Positions 1-14,112 of a stretch of DNA of 47,517 nt are shown here, piece after piece. The stretch comes from Erysipelotrichaceae bacterium (GTDB taxonomy: Bacteria; Bacillota_I; Bacilli_A; Erysipelotrichales; Erysipelotrichaceae). The stretch's first letter is position 1, and every line of letters starts with the position of its first letter. The stretch spans positions 1-47,517 of the forward strand of contig JAFRJA010000208.1 of NCBI GenBank assembly GCA_017432545.1, given 5' to 3'. The position numbers and the translations under genes are program-made. The notes beneath the pieces are model-generated. The model was not told the origin of the DNA. It saw only the letters and a list, made by a program, of their open reading frames with translations, and ran no database searches.

Positions 1-450
1 ATCATAGATCGGAACGCTTCCACCTGACCAGTCAACTTCAATCCTTTCGCCGGGTTTTCTCTCGATATGCATAGTCAGTTTATTATCTTCAACGTATTCC
101 TTGTAGACATTGCAGAACTGCGTGTATTTCAGATAATCCTGATCTAGAGAAACACACTGTTCAACATACTCATCATGAAGAGCTTTCAGTGTGACTCCCT
201 TCTTTTTCAGCTCTTCGTGAATGTAGGAACAGTCGGGCCTTCTGGCACCGCAGGTCCTTTCCTCCTTCTTTTTCTCACCGTCGATTTCTTCATCACTGAG
301 TTTAAGTGCTTCAGAATAGGCGAGATTCCTTTGTGTACAGAACTGCCGCATTTCGGACACCTTATTTGGACTGACACGTGCAGCTGAAGCGATCGCCCGC
401 TGTGAGAGCCCGAGATCGAGCAGACGTAGAATTTCTCTTTTCTTCGACAT
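1..450 (-). CDS. istA: IS21-family transposase IstA, N-terminal part (runs off window)
   Basis: This reading frame starts at an ATG at 448-450 and is open to the window edge, giving 150 residues. The ATG follows a strong AAAGGAGG ribosome site at 8 nt. The product begins MSKKREILRLLDLGLSQRAI, a helix-turn-helix region. Near residues 139-147 it carries ERIEVDWSG, the conserved block around the first catalytic Asp of IS21-type DDE/RNase H-fold transposases. IstA cuts and joins the element ends and works with the ATPase IstB, which would lie beyond the window to the left. The terminal repeats of the element lie just upstream (523-594). The family call is firm; the C-terminal half cannot be seen. 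Confidence 0.88.
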   Translation of the reverse strand, partial: MSKKREILRLLDLGLSQRAIASAARVSPNKVSEMRQFCTQRNLAYSEALKLSDEEIDGEKKKEERTCGARRPDCSYIHEELKKKGVTLKALHDEYVEQCVSLDQDYLKYTQFCNVYKEYVEDNKLTMHIERKPGERIEVDWSGGSVPIYD

Positions 451-522
451 AATAAAAATCCTCCTTTCGTCATAGAGTGAATCTACACTTCTATTGTTGA
501 AAGAAGGATGATCATCTTTTGT

Positions 523-594
523 GATACTGATTATTAACGCAACGATACCAGCATCATTAACAGAGTGATACCGATTTAATTAACATATTGATAC
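523..594 (-). repeat. tandem terminal repeats of the IS21 element
   Basis: On the minus strand GTATC recurs at 594-590, 571-567, 548-544 and 527-523, a spacing of 21-23 bp. The first three units carry a following GTTAAT. Multiple direct repeats of about 20 bp at the ends are typical transposase-binding sites in IS21 elements. They lie just upstream of istA, as expected. Confidence 0.75.
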
Positions 595-604
595 GCGAGC
601 GGTG

Positions 605-682
605 AAATACTCAAAAGACACGATTTTACTCATGTCTTCCTGTATTTATCAAGCTGATCTGGTCCTTAAGTTAATGACAGTG
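605..682 (-). mobile_element. amputated right end of an IS4-family element
   Basis: Bases 605-682 match the right terminus of the intact IS4-family element (about 8970-9050) nearly base for base. The match includes the terminal inverted repeat, read CACTGTCATTAACTTAAG on the minus strand. The outer flank is GCCTACACCC, the same 10 bp that form the target duplication of the intact copy. The transposase and the other end are missing, cut off by the IS21 element. Confidence 0.85.
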
Positions 683-783
683 GCCTACACCCTGTGAGGT
701 GTTTTTCCCTCAAAAGTCAAAATGAATCCTATTGATGTGTTCCAGCTCAAAGGATGTGCCAAAATCGTCAGCGGAATCCATTT
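683..783. repeat. intergenic repeat family, copy 1
   Basis: This copy begins GCCTACACCCTGTGAGGTG and continues with degenerate units containing GAKGTGTT, ending in GGAATCCAT near 774-782. It aligns along its length with copy 2 (9051-9160) and shares the head and GTGTTTTT units with copies at 2421 and 16779. TGAGG and CCTCA around 696-714 can form a short hairpin. It lies just past the 3' end of the ATPase gene that stops at 827. Function is unknown. Confidence 0.7.
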
Positions 784-826
784 GAACAAATCCTTGTTGA
801 TCTGATAAAAAAGCGGACAACTCTTT

Positions 827-2263
827 CTACATGAACAAATCGTTAAGAATTACTTGTTTGCCAATCAACCCACTGTATTTATTGTTTTTCACTCCATATG
901 TGGTTATCATAACGAGCTGAATTGCTTTATTTGTTCCGGTACTTCTCGCAAAAGAATCTACTTTGTTTCTAAGGTCTTCTTCATAAGACTTATCAATTAT
1001 GTACTCTCTTACAGAGTATTTCATTTCACATAAATTAATTACTCTGTCTCTTCTCTCAATCACCATATCAATTTGAGCTCCTGAAAAGCCTAGGTCTTCA
1101 TCGCTCTTAATTGACCAGACAGATTCTTCTGTAAGAACGTCAGATATTCCTATTTTGTTTTTAATCTGCGCAATATGATCTTTGCATAACTGTTCGAAAG
1201 TCAATCCTGCCCAAGCTCTGCGAGATGGATTGTCGATTGCCTTACTCCAGTATTTCTGATCTATACCATATTTGTCTTTAACAAAAGCAAAATAGAAACT
1301 GGTGTAATAATCGGATAATTGATATACGGTTTCTTTCTTTTTGTTTCCGTAAAATGACGATGCTCTGATAAACCCTGAATCGGACAAATTTTTTAATATC
1401 TTTGTCAGTTTGCCATTTGTTGAAAGGCCTGCTTTATAAGCGATTTCGTTACGTGTATACCCGCTTCTTTTTTCGCTCAGGACTTTTACAACCTTTATAT
1501 AATTCTCACTGCTTGTAAACAGAGTTCTGTATAAATGATCAAACTCGTCCCACAGTTCGCCCTTCTTTTCAAAAAAAAGTCTGTCAATATTCTTGGTATA
1601 AGATAAATCAGGATTTAACAGACTTAAATAGTATGGTATTCCTCCCATAATCATGTAACATTCTGCTACATCATATCTGGACCAGTGAATTCCCTTTTTA
1701 TTTAAGAACTGTTCGGTTTCTCTCAAGGAGAATGACTCCAAATATAGTCTTGATGTTTGCCTGTTAAATAACCCACCTCTATTGTTTGATATTTTATCAA
1801 CCATCCACGATGTTGCTGATCCGCACACAATAAATACCAGATGTCTTTGTGTGGAGGCCCAGTCATTCCAGAACCATTCGAAAGCAGGAAGAAATTTTGA
1901 TTTGTGTGTATCAAACCATGGTAATTCATCCAAAAAAACAATCTGTTTCTTTTTCTTGGAAAGTTTTTCAAGATAAGATCTCAAAAGATTAAAAGCCTGC
2001 AGCCAATCTTTTGGTACATCGTATTTTTTACCCGTCTTTCTTTCTAACTCCAGAGCAAAATTCTTAAGCTGATCCTCCTTCGAAAGATTAAACGAACCTG
2101 TAAGCTTGAATGCAAACGAATAATCGAAATATTCGTTGATTAAAAAAGTCTTTCCAACTCTTCTACGACCATAAACAATAATCAATTGTGCAGAATCTGC
2201 TTTCATACAACTGGAAAGTTTTTCACATTCTTTTTCTCTTCCAATCAAATACTCGCTTTTCAT
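827..2263 (-). CDS. AAA ATPase (ATPase_2/DUF234 type) with C-terminal nuclease-like domain
   Basis: The 478-residue product has a Walker A motif GRRRVGKT at residues 32-39 and a Walker B strand IVFLDE at 108-113, followed by PW. A winged-helix-like region follows in the middle. The C-terminal part (about 395-420) contains GAQIDMVIERR and then CEMKY, the D...E-x-K pattern of a PD-(D/E)xK nuclease-like fold. This is the architecture of the archaeal/bacterial ATPase_2-DUF234 family, whose cellular role is not settled (toxin-like or mobile-element-linked roles have been suggested). No Shine-Dalgarno site precedes the ATG. A good promoter at 2270-2298 would start the mRNA at about the ATG. The gene stands alone between repeat copies 1 and 3. 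Confidence 0.8.
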   Translation of the reverse strand: MKSEYLIGREKECEKLSSCMKADSAQLIIVYGRRRVGKTFLINEYFDYSFAFKLTGSFNLSKEDQLKNFALELERKTGKKYDVPKDWLQAFNLLRSYLEKLSKKKKQIVFLDELPWFDTHKSKFLPAFEWFWNDWASTQRHLVFIVCGSATSWMVDKISNNRGGLFNRQTSRLYLESFSLRETEQFLNKKGIHWSRYDVAECYMIMGGIPYYLSLLNPDLSYTKNIDRLFFEKKGELWDEFDHLYRTLFTSSENYIKVVKVLSEKRSGYTRNEIAYKAGLSTNGKLTKILKNLSDSGFIRASSFYGNKKKETVYQLSDYYTSFYFAFVKDKYGIDQKYWSKAIDNPSRRAWAGLTFEQLCKDHIAQIKNKIGISDVLTEESVWSIKSDEDLGFSGAQIDMVIERRDRVINLCEMKYSVREYIIDKSYEEDLRNKVDSFARSTGTNKAIQLVMITTYGVKNNKYSGLIGKQVILNDLFM

Positions 2264-2269
2264 GATTAA

Positions 2270-2298
2270 AGTATATCAACAGATCATATTTAAATCAA
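2270..2298 (-). promoter_or_regulatory. promoter of the ATPase gene, leaderless-looking
   Basis: On the minus strand TTGATT (2298-2293) and TATACT (2275-2270) are separated by 17 bp. The ATG begins 6 nt after the -10 box (2263), so transcription should begin at or next to the start codon. No ribosome-binding site is present. Confidence 0.6.
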
Positions 2299-2299
2299 T

Positions 2300-2348
2300 T
2301 ATTAGTGGTCTAAATGTATAATTTATTATTATATTTCGACCACTAATA
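2300..2348. repeat. 11-bp inverted repeat next to the -35 box (putative operator)
   Basis: TATTAGTGGTC at 2300-2310 is the exact reverse complement of GACCACTAATA at 2338-2348. The arms are separated by 27 AT-rich bases. The inner edge of the arm at 2300 lies 1 bp from the -35 box of the ATPase gene, which suggests a regulator-binding site, perhaps for autoregulation. Confidence 0.5.
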
Positions 2349-2420
2349 TTTTTTGTTTCTCTGCAAAATAGTTAAATCGATCATCTTGATTTTTAACGAT
2401 ATGCTAAACCGTGTTATTAA

Positions 2421-2495
2421 TAGCCTGCACCTTACGATGTGTTTTTACTTCACAATGAAAAGCGAACCATATTGATATACAGACCGTTTGATGTT
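2421..2495. repeat. intergenic repeat family, copy 3 (divergent)
   Basis: It begins TAGCCTGCACCTTACGATGT and continues with GTTTTTACTTCA, then units resembling those of copies 1 and 2. It lies downstream of the RraA-like gene that stops at 2723. The rest of the gene-free stretch 2349-2722 shows no open frame or RNA gene that I can support. Confidence 0.5.
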
Positions 2496-2722
2496 TATCA
2501 GCTTCGCTTGCGGTTTCTTATCGTCTGACCACAGTTTTTCCTTTATTATCTATCAGTTTCTTCCTCACGGAAGACGCCTTTGATGTTTGATTGGCGGCCG
2601 GCTAAAACCTTAACTTCCACAATGAACTTCCACTTTCAAGATATATGTCGTGACCGGCATTTAAAAAAGAAGGCGGATTTTTCAACGGCCTCCTTTGTAC
2701 ATTATGCACAGTTTAATTTTCT

Positions 2723-4865
<2,143 letters not shown>

Positions 4866-4872
4866 GTTTTCT

Positions 4873-6249
4873 TTATCTGTCGCTTTCGTTAAAACCGAGA
4901 ACGAACGTGACCGCTGCAGCAACAACAATCGCCACAATGATACCGACAAGCATCGCCAAGATTGTATCTTCAAAGATCGGCAAAGCCATAATCGTCGAAT
5001 AACCCATGGAGTATGCTTTTGCGCCTAATAAACCCGTCACAATGCCACCGACGGCACCACCCGCCATGACACCGATCATCGGTTTTTTGAGTTTCAGGTT
5101 GACGCCATAGATTGTAGGTTCGGTAACTCCGGCAACGATACAACCGAAGGCCAACGAGAGACACTCGGATCTGAACTCAGGATCCTTGGTTTTTAAACCG
5201 ACACCCAGACAGGCACCGCCTTCAGCCATGTTATGAAGGATAAATGAAGGTCTGAAGATCGGATCATATCCGGGATTGGCGATCGACTGTGCCATGAAAG
5301 GGGAAATCGCATGATGCATACCTGTCATAACCAGCCAAGGAAGTGCTGCCGACAGGATTCCGACTGCCAGGAAACCGACATTGGCGCCAAGCCAGACAAA
5401 GACGCCGGAAATTGCCGAACCGATATAGCTTCCGATCGGTCCGAGAATCGTAAAGCCTAAGATCATGGACAAAGCCATTGTGCCGGCTCCGACAAAGATT
5501 GATTTGAAAATACCCGGAACAACTTTATTTAACAGTTTTTCAATATGATAGCATGCCAAGGTAATCAGCAAAGCCGGTAATAACTGCTGCTGGTATTTGA
5601 CCAATCTGACCGGCAAACCGACCAATGTAAGCTGCGTGCCTTCTGATACGGCACTCATGAAAGCCGGAGTGAGTTGTGAAGCAACGGCTGCCATAGCATA
5701 GATCGGTGTACCACCGAGTTTTGTAGCTGCACCATATGCAACAAAGATCGGCATGAAATAGAACGGAGCATTCGCAACCCAACCAAGGATTGTATATGTT
5801 GAAGAACTTGAGAATGACGGGGAGATATAAGTAATCAGCAGAAGGAATACCTTCAACATACCGCCGGCGATCAAAGCCGGAACAAGCGGAGCTACTGCAC
5901 CGGAAACAAAACCGATTATTCTGTCAAAGGCATTTCTGAATGTCAACGGATCTTTTTCGTCCTTTGTCGCATCAACCGAACCTGCATCGGTAAAACTGTA
6001 ATTCTTTAAAGTGGCTTCATAAACTCTGAGAACCTCCTGCCCCAAAATCGTCTGCAATTGCTGAGTCTGATAGATACAGCCGAGAACACCCGGAACCTTT
6101 TTGATCTTTTCGATATCCGCTTTCTTTTCATCAACCAGGGTGAAACGTAAACGAGTCGCACAATGAGCTACGGTTTTAATGTTTTCCTTGCCACCGGCCA
6201 GTTCAACCAGCTGAGCAGCAGTCTCTTCATAATTGATCTTCGATGCCAT
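4873..6249 (-). CDS. PTS beta-glucoside-type EIIBC permease
   Basis: The 458-residue product has an N-terminal EIIB domain with the phospho-accepting Cys30 in AHCATRLRF. A hydrophobic EIIC domain (about 110-450) contains multiple membrane helices, the conserved GMHHAISPF loop and the segment GVTEPTIYGVN. No EIIA domain follows, so it must borrow one; the EIIBCA protein at 11221-13041 carries such a domain. It imports and phosphorylates a beta-glucoside at the membrane, and the GH1 downstream would hydrolyse the product. A good AAGGAGG site precedes the ATG. The gene is transcribed divergently from the LysR gene at 6359, its likely regulator. Confidence 0.9.
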   Translation of the reverse strand: MASKINYEETAAQLVELAGGKENIKTVAHCATRLRFTLVDEKKADIEKIKKVPGVLGCIYQTQQLQTILGQEVLRVYEATLKNYSFTDAGSVDATKDEKDPLTFRNAFDRIIGFVSGAVAPLVPALIAGGMLKVFLLLITYISPSFSSSSTYTILGWVANAPFYFMPIFVAYGAATKLGGTPIYAMAAVASQLTPAFMSAVSEGTQLTLVGLPVRLVKYQQQLLPALLITLACYHIEKLLNKVVPGIFKSIFVGAGTMALSMILGFTILGPIGSYIGSAISGVFVWLGANVGFLAVGILSAALPWLVMTGMHHAISPFMAQSIANPGYDPIFRPSFILHNMAEGGACLGVGLKTKDPEFRSECLSLAFGCIVAGVTEPTIYGVNLKLKKPMIGVMAGGAVGGIVTGLLGAKAYSMGYSTIMALPIFEDTILAMLVGIIVAIVVAAAVTFVLGFNESDR

Positions 6250-6340
6250 TTTATTCCTCCTTAATCAACATCTTTTTCTTTACATCTTCATCTTAGCGAA
6301 GTTAAAATAAATATAATAGAACATAATTTATATATTATTT

Positions 6341-6355
6341 ATTCTATTTTAGAAT
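6341..6355. promoter_or_regulatory. LysR-type operator palindrome
   Basis: ATTCTATTTTAGAAT is a perfect palindrome with a 3-bp centre, containing a T-N11-A LysR-box pattern. It ends 3 bp before the LysR start codon and lies about 90 bp upstream of the EIIBC gene, a suitable place for activation of the PTS operon and self-repression. The surrounding 6250-6358 is very AT-rich. Confidence 0.5.
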
Positions 6356-6358
6356 ATT

Positions 6359-7243
6359 ATGGAAAAAGAACAGATTGAAGCATTCTTAGCTGTTGTGAAT
6401 CACGGAACCATCTCTTCTGCCGCAAACAACACCTATACCACTCAGGGAAGCATTTCAAAAAGAATTTCCGCGCTGGAAAAGGAAATCGGTGTTCCTTTGT
6501 TTATCAGAAACAAAGGATTAAGAAAAGTCGAATTAACTTCTTACGGAAAGTGTTTTCTGGACATCGCCCGAAAATGGGAAGCTTTAAACAGAGAATTTGA
6601 GGCTGTTAAATTCACAAATGTCATTCAGGAAATATCAATCGGTGCAACCGATCTGGTAAACAGAATCACCTTAAAAGATCTGTATAGAAATATCATTACC
6701 AATCATCCTTCTTATCGTCTGGATTTACATTCACATCATTCCCCGCAAATCTATAAAATGATGGAATCTCATGATCTTGATCTGGGGTTTGTGAATCTGC
6801 TTCTTCCTGTCTCAAACATTATCGTTAGAAAACTGTTTGATGAGGAACTTGTTGTTCTTATGAAAACAAACGCAAATCTGCCAAAATATGTTTCTTGCCG
6901 GGATCTCGATCCGACAAAAGAAATATTCTCGCGCTGGAATGATGAATTCGAGATCTGGCATGAACAAAGCTGGCCTCATAGACAGTATCGGATCAGGGTT
7001 GGTACCGGATCGATGATATCTGATTATCTGGATGAAGAAGGATTCTGGACAATCGCTCCGATTACCTGCATACCCGGTATGATCAGAAACAAAGATCTGA
7101 AATTTGCCAGACTAAATATCGAAACACCGAAAAGATCTCTGTATATTCTTGAACAAAAACGACCCAGACAAAGTCGTGTTGAGTCAATTGATTTTATTAA
7201 AAACAAGATTGACGCTTACTTGCAGCAGCAATTGAATATCTGA
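6359..7243 (+). CDS. LysR-family transcriptional regulator
   Basis: The 294-residue product has an N-terminal winged helix (1-60; FLAVVNHGTISSAANN, then the recognition helix TQGSISKRISALEKEIG) and a periplasmic-binding-protein-like effector domain (about 90-290). It is divergent from the EIIBC-GH1-RraA operon, which it probably controls. No Shine-Dalgarno sequence is visible before the ATG, and an operator-like palindrome ends 3 bp upstream. Translation may therefore be leaderless or weak. The chosen start matches the usual beginning of LysR proteins. The effector is unknown, perhaps the phospho-glucoside or its product. Confidence 0.88.
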   Translation: MEKEQIEAFLAVVNHGTISSAANNTYTTQGSISKRISALEKEIGVPLFIRNKGLRKVELTSYGKCFLDIARKWEALNREFEAVKFTNVIQEISIGATDLVNRITLKDLYRNIITNHPSYRLDLHSHHSPQIYKMMESHDLDLGFVNLLLPVSNIIVRKLFDEELVVLMKTNANLPKYVSCRDLDPTKEIFSRWNDEFEIWHEQSWPHRQYRIRVGTGSMISDYLDEEGFWTIAPITCIPGMIRNKDLKFARLNIETPKRSLYILEQKRPRQSRVESIDFIKNKIDAYLQQQLNI

Positions 7244-7452
7244 CAATCATTTTATTAGCCTACACCCCACTGTCATTAACTTAAGCCATCGTCTTTGATC
7301 GGAAATCCACAGAAAGAAGATTGTTTTCTATTCTGAATTTCGGTGGTCCGTCATCGACAACGACGAAAAACTGATATAGAATATCATTCATTTGAAAATC
7401 GGAGATTTATGCTTTCGTAAGCTTTTGAATAATGGGTTAGAATAGTATTGAA

Positions 7453-8787
7453 TTAACTGAATCTGTAGCCAAAGGAAACGTAAGGCTGTGATTTCACGTT
7501 GCGGGTGAAATTGCGATCAGGCCTTATCGGTTCTATCTGCCCGGCTATCAGATTTTCAAGATCAGGCGGATCACCGCCTTTTCTTTTGATAATGTATTCC
7601 TTGGTAAAGAAGATAGCCATCGTAATGTTGACCATGTATTCCCATTTCTTTTTCTTCTTATCGATCTTTGTTTTCTGAACATAATCTGTGATGATCATGG
7701 AAATATTGAACATCACCATTCTCGATAAGATCTCCTGTCTGATGAAGTCTCTTCTTTTACTGTGTAAGGCATTTAAACCCACCGAATACTTCAGGTGTCT
7801 GTAGGATATCTCGATCTGCCAGCGCAGCCTGTAAAGTTCTTTGATCGTCTTTGAGGGAAACAATTCTCTGTCAAGGTTGGTGATGATTGTTTCATATTTT
7901 TCTTCACCGTTGATAAGAAACCTTACGATTCTGTAGTCGGCTTCATAGAAACGGTTTTCCTTATCCAGATAATCGAAAGTGCTGTTATCGGACAACACCT
8001 TATATATATCCGGTAAGGATTTGTACTTCCTGCTTCGTAAATCAGTTAATGTAATATGGATATCCATATCAAATTCTGAGCCTGAAGGTATCGCCTTGAC
8101 GTTTTTGAAGATAAAGTTTCTTGATTCAAGATCTTTTATTCTGACCAGGAAATTATGGCCGGTATGTCTCAGGTGTTCAATGCCGTTGAAGGTTCCATAG
8201 AAACGATCACCCATAAAGATGGCTTTATCTCCTTTATAGTCATCAACCATAGAAATCATCGCGTTTATTTCGTGCTTCTTTTTTAAAGGCTGGATGATGC
8301 AGTCCAGATAACGGTGGTTCAATACATCATACAAAGCGTTGATATGTAAGGAACTATGACCATCAATACTCGCATCTGCGCAATGGGAATCGTTGTCTTT
8401 TGGATCATTGCAGACAGGCAGTTCACTGCCGTCAACTGCGATAAGGCTGTATCCTTTATATGTTTCATTCATCGGATAGACCCTGTTCATCATATCCACG
8501 ATCGCCTTGAAGGCTTTCTCACCGATCTTGGCTCTTGAATAAGAAAAGCCAGGTAACGAAACCGTATCTGAGTCAAAGTTAAAATATCTGTACAGTTCCT
8601 TTTTCATGGAAGAGGATCCGATCGACATCAGTATCTTCATATCCTGTTTAAAATCAAGCTTCCTGGAAGACCTTTTAAAGAAACGATCATCCGTAAGTAA
8701 CCCCAGTTCATATTTGTCCCTTTCGAGTTTCTCCAGCTTGTGGTCCAATACAGTCATTACTTTGTCGGAATAGGACTTCTTACTCAT
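7453..8787 (-). CDS. IS4-family transposase
   Basis: The 444-residue DDE transposase carries the IS4 signature Y-x2-R-x3-E-x6-K exactly, in YRLRWQIEISYRHLK. Upstream lie the first catalytic Asp in LIAVDGSELPV and the second in FMGDRFYG. It catalyses cut-and-paste movement of the 7268-9050 element. The ATG has a GGAGGAAG ribosome site, and the stop codon of a 27-residue leader ORF overlaps its start. No frameshift or stop is visible, so it should be active. Confidence 0.93.
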   Translation of the reverse strand: MSKKSYSDKVMTVLDHKLEKLERDKYELGLLTDDRFFKRSSRKLDFKQDMKILMSIGSSSMKKELYRYFNFDSDTVSLPGFSYSRAKIGEKAFKAIVDMMNRVYPMNETYKGYSLIAVDGSELPVCNDPKDNDSHCADASIDGHSSLHINALYDVLNHRYLDCIIQPLKKKHEINAMISMVDDYKGDKAIFMGDRFYGTFNGIEHLRHTGHNFLVRIKDLESRNFIFKNVKAIPSGSEFDMDIHITLTDLRSRKYKSLPDIYKVLSDNSTFDYLDKENRFYEADYRIVRFLINGEEKYETIITNLDRELFPSKTIKELYRLRWQIEISYRHLKYSVGLNALHSKRRDFIRQEILSRMVMFNISMIITDYVQKTKIDKKKKKWEYMVNITMAIFFTKEYIIKRKGGDPPDLENLIAGQIEPIRPDRNFTRNVKSQPYVSFGYRFS

Positions 8788-8863
8788 AAGTCTTCCTCCA
8801 AAGCAGCGCTTTCATAAGCAGAAACAGTTTAAATCTGCTCAGACAAATGTATTTCTTCTTCAT
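8780..8863 (-). CDS. leader peptide ORF of the IS4 element
   Basis: A 27-residue frame starts at an ATG at 8861-8863 behind a good AAAGGAG site and begins MKKKYICLSRFKLF. Its TAA stop lies inside the transposase start (ATGAGTAA), so the two frames overlap by 8 nt. Such coupling would make transposase translation depend on ribosomes finishing the leader. A hairpin CTTTCCGTTAGGAAAG lies just upstream of its ribosome site. Real translation is not proven. Confidence 0.5.
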   Translation of the reverse strand: MKKKYICLSRFKLFLLMKALLWRKTYE

Positions 8864-9050
8864 TCAATTCAACTCCTTTCACTTTCCTAACGGAAAGCGC
8901 GGAGTGAAACGGAGCGCCAGATTTTGAAATTTTTGTCAAGCTCTTTTCAGATTATTCTTGAGAAAAACATCAAAATACAAAAAAGACACGATTTTACTCA
9001 TGTCTTCCTGTATTTATCGAACTTATCTGGTCCTTAAGTTAATGACAGTG

Positions 9051-9160
9051 GCCTACACCCTGTGATGTGTTTTTACCTCAAAACGAAATACGAACTCTAT
9101 CGATGTGTTTTCGAACTCTAATGAGGTGCCAAAAACATCAGTAGGATCCATCCGTGTGAA
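9051..9160. repeat. intergenic repeat family, copy 2 (split by the IS4 element)
   Basis: It begins GCCTACACCCTGTGATGTG and has further GATGTGTTTT and GAGGTGCC units, ending GGATCCATCC. Its first 10 bp are duplicated at 7258-7267 by the IS4 insertion, so the original site was a continuous repeat in the intergenic gap between the convergent LysR and lipoprotein genes. On the minus strand two units share the sequence TAGAGTTCG. Confidence 0.7.
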
Positions 9161-9217
9161 GTATAAAAAGCAGATAGATTTCACTACCTGCATATAATAT
9201 TTCAACAAAAATAAAAT

Positions 9218-13041
<3,824 letters not shown>

Positions 13042-13217
13042 ATTTCTTTCCTTTCCTCAGCTGAGTTTCCCTGCTGACTATTTCTTGCAAGATCAATATA
13101 TCCTGTTTCAAAAGGCATAAACAATGGCTTTTCAAGCGCTTTCATCATCTTGAAACAGCGTTTTACAAATATCCTGTTTTTTCTTATTCCGCGTGAAACA
13201 GCGCGAAACAAAAGCGC
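13042..13217 (-). promoter_or_regulatory. control region of EIIBCA: RpiR-type repeats and cre-like site
   Basis: On the coding strand TGTTTCA occurs twice (in GCTGTTTCACGCG and GCTGTTTCAAGATG), and AAACAGGATAT occurs twice. GTTTCA with downstream GAAAC/TGAAA gives half-palindromes of the kind bound by RpiR regulators, whose gene is immediately upstream. On the plus strand TTCAAGCGCTTTCA (13131-13144) matches 12 of 14 positions of the CcpA cre consensus. Promoter boxes are not clear. Confidence 0.4.
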
Positions 13218-14111
13218 TTATTCAGCGCCTTCTTTCATTGAATTGAGACTGGCCTGTCTTCTGTTTTCCAGGATCTTTGAATCACCGATCTTCTTAGTAA
13301 AATTTTCATCATAATTCTGAGAGAAACAATAGGCAAACAGCACATTAAAAATCAGATTCAGAGACTCCTCGGTCGCAAAAGATCCGATTTTGGAATAAAG
13401 TCTTTCTCTTGAAGAGATGCTCAGGCAGCATCTGATCTGACTTCTGAGATAATTATCGCCATCACAGGTGATACCGATCATTCTGACATTCCTTTCTTTT
13501 AAAGCGTTCAGATAACGCATCGGGATACGATCGGGATTGTTTCCCGAATAAGATACAACGATCGCACAATCGTTTTCATTTAATGCTCTGGCGATCATGC
13601 CTCCCTCATCGGACTCCGCGACGATAACCAGATAACCGATCGTTTCCATTTTTCTTTTGAACAGATCGGCAATGATCGTATTGGGAGACATACCGAAAAT
13701 CACAACTCTATCAGACTTTAAGATGTTGTTTCCGGCAATTGAAACATCTTTTTCTCTTAATAACGATGCGGTATCTTTCAGACTTTCACTTTGCAAAGTC
13801 ACCAATTTGGATACGATGTCGGAAATTCTGTCGTTTTCTTCAAAAGGAATATTGGGATCAATATCAGAGAAGTGATCACGAATGTACTTTGCCTCTTTGA
13901 CAAACTCTTTGGAAAAATCGATCCATCCTTCATAACCTAAGCCTTTGGCAAATCTGCTTAAGGTTGCTTTGGAAGTAAAGGTTTCATTGGCAATCTGTTC
14001 CATGGAAAGATCTTCGATCGATTCCTTTCTTTCCAGAAGATATTCACCAATGGTCTTTCTGGCATCGTTGAAATTATATGATGCTTCTTCCACTTTCTGA
14101 AACAGACGCAT
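13218..14111 (-). CDS. RpiR-family regulator (HTH + SIS)
   Basis: The 297-residue product has an N-terminal HTH_6 domain (1-80; SMEQIANETFTSKATLSRFAKGLGYEG) and a C-terminal SIS sugar-isomerase-like domain (about 110-250; VVIFGMSPNT and AIVVSYSGNNPD), which binds a phosphosugar. Regulators of this type usually control the adjacent sugar operon, here EIIBCA-GH1-lipoprotein. Its ATG lies 1 bp after the stop of the CMD gene, so it is co-transcribed with the two upstream redox genes. Confidence 0.9.
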   Translation of the reverse strand: MRLFQKVEEASYNFNDARKTIGEYLLERKESIEDLSMEQIANETFTSKATLSRFAKGLGYEGWIDFSKEFVKEAKYIRDHFSDIDPNIPFEENDRISDIVSKLVTLQSESLKDTASLLREKDVSIAGNNILKSDRVVIFGMSPNTIIADLFKRKMETIGYLVIVAESDEGGMIARALNENDCAIVVSYSGNNPDRIPMRYLNALKERNVRMIGITCDGDNYLRSQIRCCLSISSRERLYSKIGSFATEESLNLIFNVLFAYCFSQNYDENFTKKIGDSKILENRRQASLNSMKEGAE

Positions 14112-14112
14112 C

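Larger units (their letters stand above)
1..604 (-). mobile_element. IS21-family element, istA-proximal end
   Basis: The istA 5' part plus its upstream terminal repeats form one end of an IS21-type element. The outer boundary is placed at about 604. From about 605 onward the sequence matches the right-end interior of the IS4-family element at 8970-9050; left of that point the similarity stops. The IS21 element therefore appears to have landed inside an IS4 copy, of which only the right 78 bp remain visible. The exact boundary is uncertain by a few bases, and the far end is outside the window. Confidence 0.7.
7268..9050 (-). mobile_element. complete IS4-family insertion sequence
   Basis: The 1783-bp element is bounded by perfect 18-bp inverted repeats: CACTGTCATTAACTTAAG at 7268-7285, and its reverse complement ending at 9050. 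It is flanked by 10-bp direct repeats GCCTACACCC at 7258-7267 and 9051-9060. It carries one full transposase gene (7453-8787) and a small leader ORF. It split a copy of the intergenic repeat between the convergent LysR and lipoprotein genes. The intact ends, intact gene and perfect duplication suggest recent insertion. Confidence 0.93.

Noticed and set aside
207..473. 88-residue open frame on the minus strand
   Set aside because: It lies in another frame of the IstA gene, which has the better ribosome site and clear IS21 motifs.
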